DNA from: Myxococcota bacterium
GTDB lineage: Bacteria; Myxococcota_A; Polyangia; Polyangiales; Houyiibacteriaceae
Length of the DNA stretch: 42,992 bases
Assembly: GCA_028284955.1 (NCBI GenBank)
Contig: JANQQS010000045.1
Coordinates: forward strand, 1 to 42,992
Reading direction: 5' to 3'
A program made the translations under genes and the position numbers. Below, one piece after another: positions 42,882-42,992 of the stretch. Within the stretch, counting starts at the first letter, position 1; each line of letters opens with the position of its first letter. Under the pieces are notes generated by a model. It saw only the letters and a program-made list of their open reading frames with translations, had not been told where the DNA came from and did not search any database.

Positions 42882-42926
42882 CGGGGGCGATGTCGCCCCC
42901 GCCCCATCGAATACATCCGATGGGGC
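42882..42926. repeat. Two adjacent strong hairpins
   Basis: CGGGGGCGA/TCGCCCCCG (42882-42890 and 42893-42901, two-base centre) is an almost continuous palindrome. GCCCCATCG/CGATGGGGC (42901-42909 and 42918-42926, eight-base loop) follows directly and shares one base with it. No T-tract follows on either strand. A terminator for a gene to the right of the window, or a REP-like element, is possible. Confidence 0.6.
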
Positions 42927-42992
42927 CCCACCCCCTACTGGGCAGCGAACGACTGAGGAAGGCTCCGAGCCTTTCGCAGGGAGAGAGCGAGG

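Larger units (their letters stand above)
42675..42992. other. 318-base region upstream of the glycosyltransferase cluster
   Basis: No gene is supported on either strand. It should contain the promoter of the minus-strand glycosyltransferase genes. It holds a tandem imperfect 51-base-period repeat (42758-42840) and two strong adjacent hairpins (42882-42926). No convincing -35/-10 pair was identified. Confidence 0.6.

Noticed and set aside
1-42992. tRNA, rRNA, transposase, integrase or phage genes
   Set aside because: I looked for TPsiC-like GGTTCGA arms, rRNA-like stretches and recombinase motifs and saw nothing convincing; a covariance-model search was not possible here.

Overview
The window looks like a chromosomal segment of a high-GC, Gram-negative bacterium of the Myxococcota / former Deltaproteobacteria type. 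The evidence is a eukaryotic-type Ser/Thr kinase with a PEGA domain, a MopE-type metal-binding motif, a bactofilin, an SBBP-like repeat lipoprotein, many predicted lipoproteins and an Omp85-type outer-membrane protein. No rRNA, tRNA, CRISPR array, transposase, integrase or phage gene was recognised. Lineage is inferred from gene content only.

Layout. 0-5 kb: a membrane sulfatase-fold enzyme (minus) diverges from a GT-C membrane glycosyltransferase (plus) that ends at a good intrinsic terminator. 5-7.5 kb: Lon protease, behind a 320-base leader with two operator-like palindromes. 7.5-12.7 kb (minus): a tight operon of lipoprotein trehalase, family-5 solute-binding protein and two Dpp-type permeases, with no ATPase gene. 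12.8-16.3 kb (plus): gpsA, a sensor kinase / OmpR-type regulator pair and a small membrane protein. 16.3-18.7 kb (minus): a repeat lipoprotein and a TPR protein. 18.8-24.9 kb (plus): PEGA Ser/Thr kinase, a membrane protein with an 18-bp tandem repeat, a DEAD-box helicase and an Omp85-like protein, packed as an operon. 25-30.8 kb (plus): a low-complexity HhH protein, a pentapeptide-repeat protein with a second beta-rich domain, a bactofilin, an N-formylglutamate amidohydrolase-family protein and an extended SDR. 30.8-36.8 kb: short convergent and divergent units (lipoprotein, membrane protein, lone acyl carrier protein, MepA-like endopeptidase, S9 peptidase, quinone oxidoreductase). 36.8-42.7 kb (minus): two GT-C glycosyltransferases, a BoxB-type diiron oxygenase and a DPM1/ArnC-like GT2.

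How it fits together. Most genes concern the cell envelope: periplasmic sugar hydrolysis and uptake, murein and peptide hydrolysis, lipid-linked sugar transfer, outer-membrane assembly, and a beta-helix cytoskeletal module. The most unusual items are the pentapeptide/bactofilin/HhH cluster, the ATPase-less trehalase-transporter operon, the boxB gene without boxA or boxC among glycosyltransferases, the sulfatase-fold protein carrying a MopE motif but no CxPxR motif, and the palindromic coding repeat. I found no defence system, secondary-metabolite cluster or mobile island; novelty here is in gene combinations, and those functional links are inferences.
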